From: Siphlonurus alternatus
Taxonomy: Eukaryota > Arthropoda > Insecta > Ephemeroptera > Siphlonuridae
Assembly: GCA_949825025.1 (NCBI GenBank)
Contig: OX463785.1
Span: 18,353,971-18,417,970, forward strand
Direction: 5' to 3'
Length of the DNA stretch: 64,000 bases
Position 1 is the first letter of the stretch. Every line of letters begins with the position of its first letter. The notes under the pieces are model-generated. The model did no database searches. It worked only from the letters and a program-made list of their open reading frames with translations, and had not been told where the DNA came from. Below are positions 62,686-64,000 of the stretch, in pieces. Position numbers and translations under genes: made by a program.

Positions 62686-64000
62686 CAAGTCTCCCTAGAT
62701 TTCTAGATATCTAAGAGGGCCTTAATTTTAAGGGTTCAAAGGAGTTTAAAAAATGAAAATTCTTATAGCTCAAGGTTCTCTTCTTCAAATAAGCAATAAA
62801 AAAATAATGTAAGTTGTCCTTTTCTACTAATACACAAAATGACATTATATGGTATAACAAAGCACACAAACGTTTTTCATTTTATATATTTTTTTTGTCA
62901 ACATTTTTAAAACAAATATAATGTGACACTTTTTACGTTTTTATTTTTAGAATATCTTAAAGAATATTCTTCTTTTTTTTTATCCTGAAGGTTATGTTCA
63001 TGGACTTATCAACGTATTTAAGACATTAACTTTTTTTTTAAAACATCTTTCTTGTTAAAAAAAAGAAGTTTCATGGCATCTTGGATTTTACATTGGAGAC
63101 TGTATTCTCAAGTCAAAGGGCCCTTCACAAATGTTTCGCCCTGCAAACAAACCAAGCAAGAAGGGCTTACTCTTTCATCTTCTCGGTTTTTACTTCTTGC
63201 AAGCACAAAGTAAAAGAAGCATAAAGATTTCTGGCTGCACCTTTGCACATAAAAATGATATAACCGCAATATATTTTAAAATGATGTATAATAAAAAAGA
63301 AATTATTAAATTTAAATAATTTTTTTATTTAAATTAAGGTTATGTAAATTTAAAAAGATGTTTATTTTTTCACGTTAACGATAGTCCTGAATAACAAATT
63401 ATGACATTTACTTCCAATAGTTACAATAGTACTTAAAATACTGATATGCCGTAAATGGAATTTTTCTGAAACTTCTTTTTAATCATATGGGCATTGTTAC
63501 CGATATGTTCTTTAATGCAATGTGTGTAATTTTATTTATAATTGACAACATCTTTACTATAATAAATATACTTGTTTACTATTTTATTACCAAATTTAAT
63601 TATCTTTTTTTTTTCAATAAAAAAAATAAATATTTTTGGACGTACTTTTAAAATTTTTAAAATAAATTTTGAAATATTTTAAACTCTCACTGATGCTGTG
63701 AATTTTTCTTTGTACTTAGAAGTAAAAGTTTACAACCTAAAACACAAATAAAAAATATTATTTTCTCACGAAAACATCATTTTTCACAGAAAGGTATTTT
63801 TCTTGTCAAAATTTTACCTGACCTAGGCTTATAACAATTTAATTCTACCAGTAGACACGCGGCACACTCGTGGCCTATTTGTAGCCCAATTTAACAAGGT
63901 AATCGCCACACTTTGCCCTAAGTTTGGCAGGTAAAGGCCGAGGCCGCAGGTAAAAATTATACAAGTGAGAGGGAAATTTCTTTGCATGACGTCATCAATT
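62686..64000. other. GAS2-like intron 4, end of window
   Basis: AT-rich with a GC-elevated islet at about 63840-63960 and TGACGTCATCAA at 63987-63998. No exon of the GAR domain is visible, so intron 4 is longer than 9.2 kb or the gene's next exon is beyond the window. Confidence 0.45.

Noticed and set aside
54742..64000. Search for the GAR-domain exon of the GAS2-like gene
   Set aside because: No Cys-containing GAR-like sequence seen in any frame, so the exon must lie beyond the window.
1..64000. tRNA, rRNA, CRISPR and prokaryotic systems
   Set aside because: No cloverleaf, rRNA core or regularly spaced array found; the repeats seen are transposon-like or tandem arrays without spacers.

Overview
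The window is eukaryotic and most likely comes from an insect, plausibly a hemipteran; the order is a guess. Very AT-rich DNA carries short, GC-rich exons with GT/AG splice sites, introns of up to 21 kb, and many palindromic and retrotransposon-derived repeats. There are no operons, CRISPR arrays or other prokaryotic features.

Two protein-coding genes lie on the + strand. Positions 1-10950 hold the 3' part of an SGSM1/SGSM2-like gene (small G protein signaling modulator, RUN-PH-TBC family). Fourteen exons join in phase into a 693-codon C-terminal part with a complete TBC (Rab-GAP) domain, both catalytic fingers and a stop codon at 10948-10950. The N-terminal RUN domain lies before the window. 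Positions about 29310-54741 hold the 5' part of a GAS2-like gene (Drosophila pigs / vertebrate GAS2L family). It has a probable TATA promoter and noncoding first exon near 29.3-29.4 kb, then three coding exons giving 282 residues that include the CH (actin-binding) domain. The microtubule-binding GAR domain is not present and must lie past 64000. SGSM acts on small GTPases and GAS2-like proteins link actin to microtubules; nothing in the sequence shows that the two genes work together.

The rest is intergenic and intronic DNA rich in mobile-element debris. There is a foldback element (11.80-13.99 kb) with a 5'-truncated non-LTR retrotransposon nested in one arm, and a 2.16-kb palindromic element with 131-base subrepeats (20.05-22.21 kb). 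There are about ten short hairpin elements (MITE-like), one with a perfect 8-base target duplication just before a GAS2L exon. A minus-strand non-LTR fragment keeps a 300-codon reverse-transcriptase frame (45.0-45.9 kb). The palindrome TGACGTCA (CRE/ATF site) occurs 18 times, against well under one expected in DNA this AT-rich. Six copies lie in a tandem array at 58.2-59.3 kb, two flank each other right after the SGSM stop codon, and at least one sits in a dispersed half-hairpin repeat.

I see no defence, toxin or biosynthetic system. The most unusual signals are the TGACGTCA excess, the repeated splice-donor segment after GAS2L exon 4, the long palindromes, and a predicted upstream ORF whose stop overlaps the GAS2L start codon.
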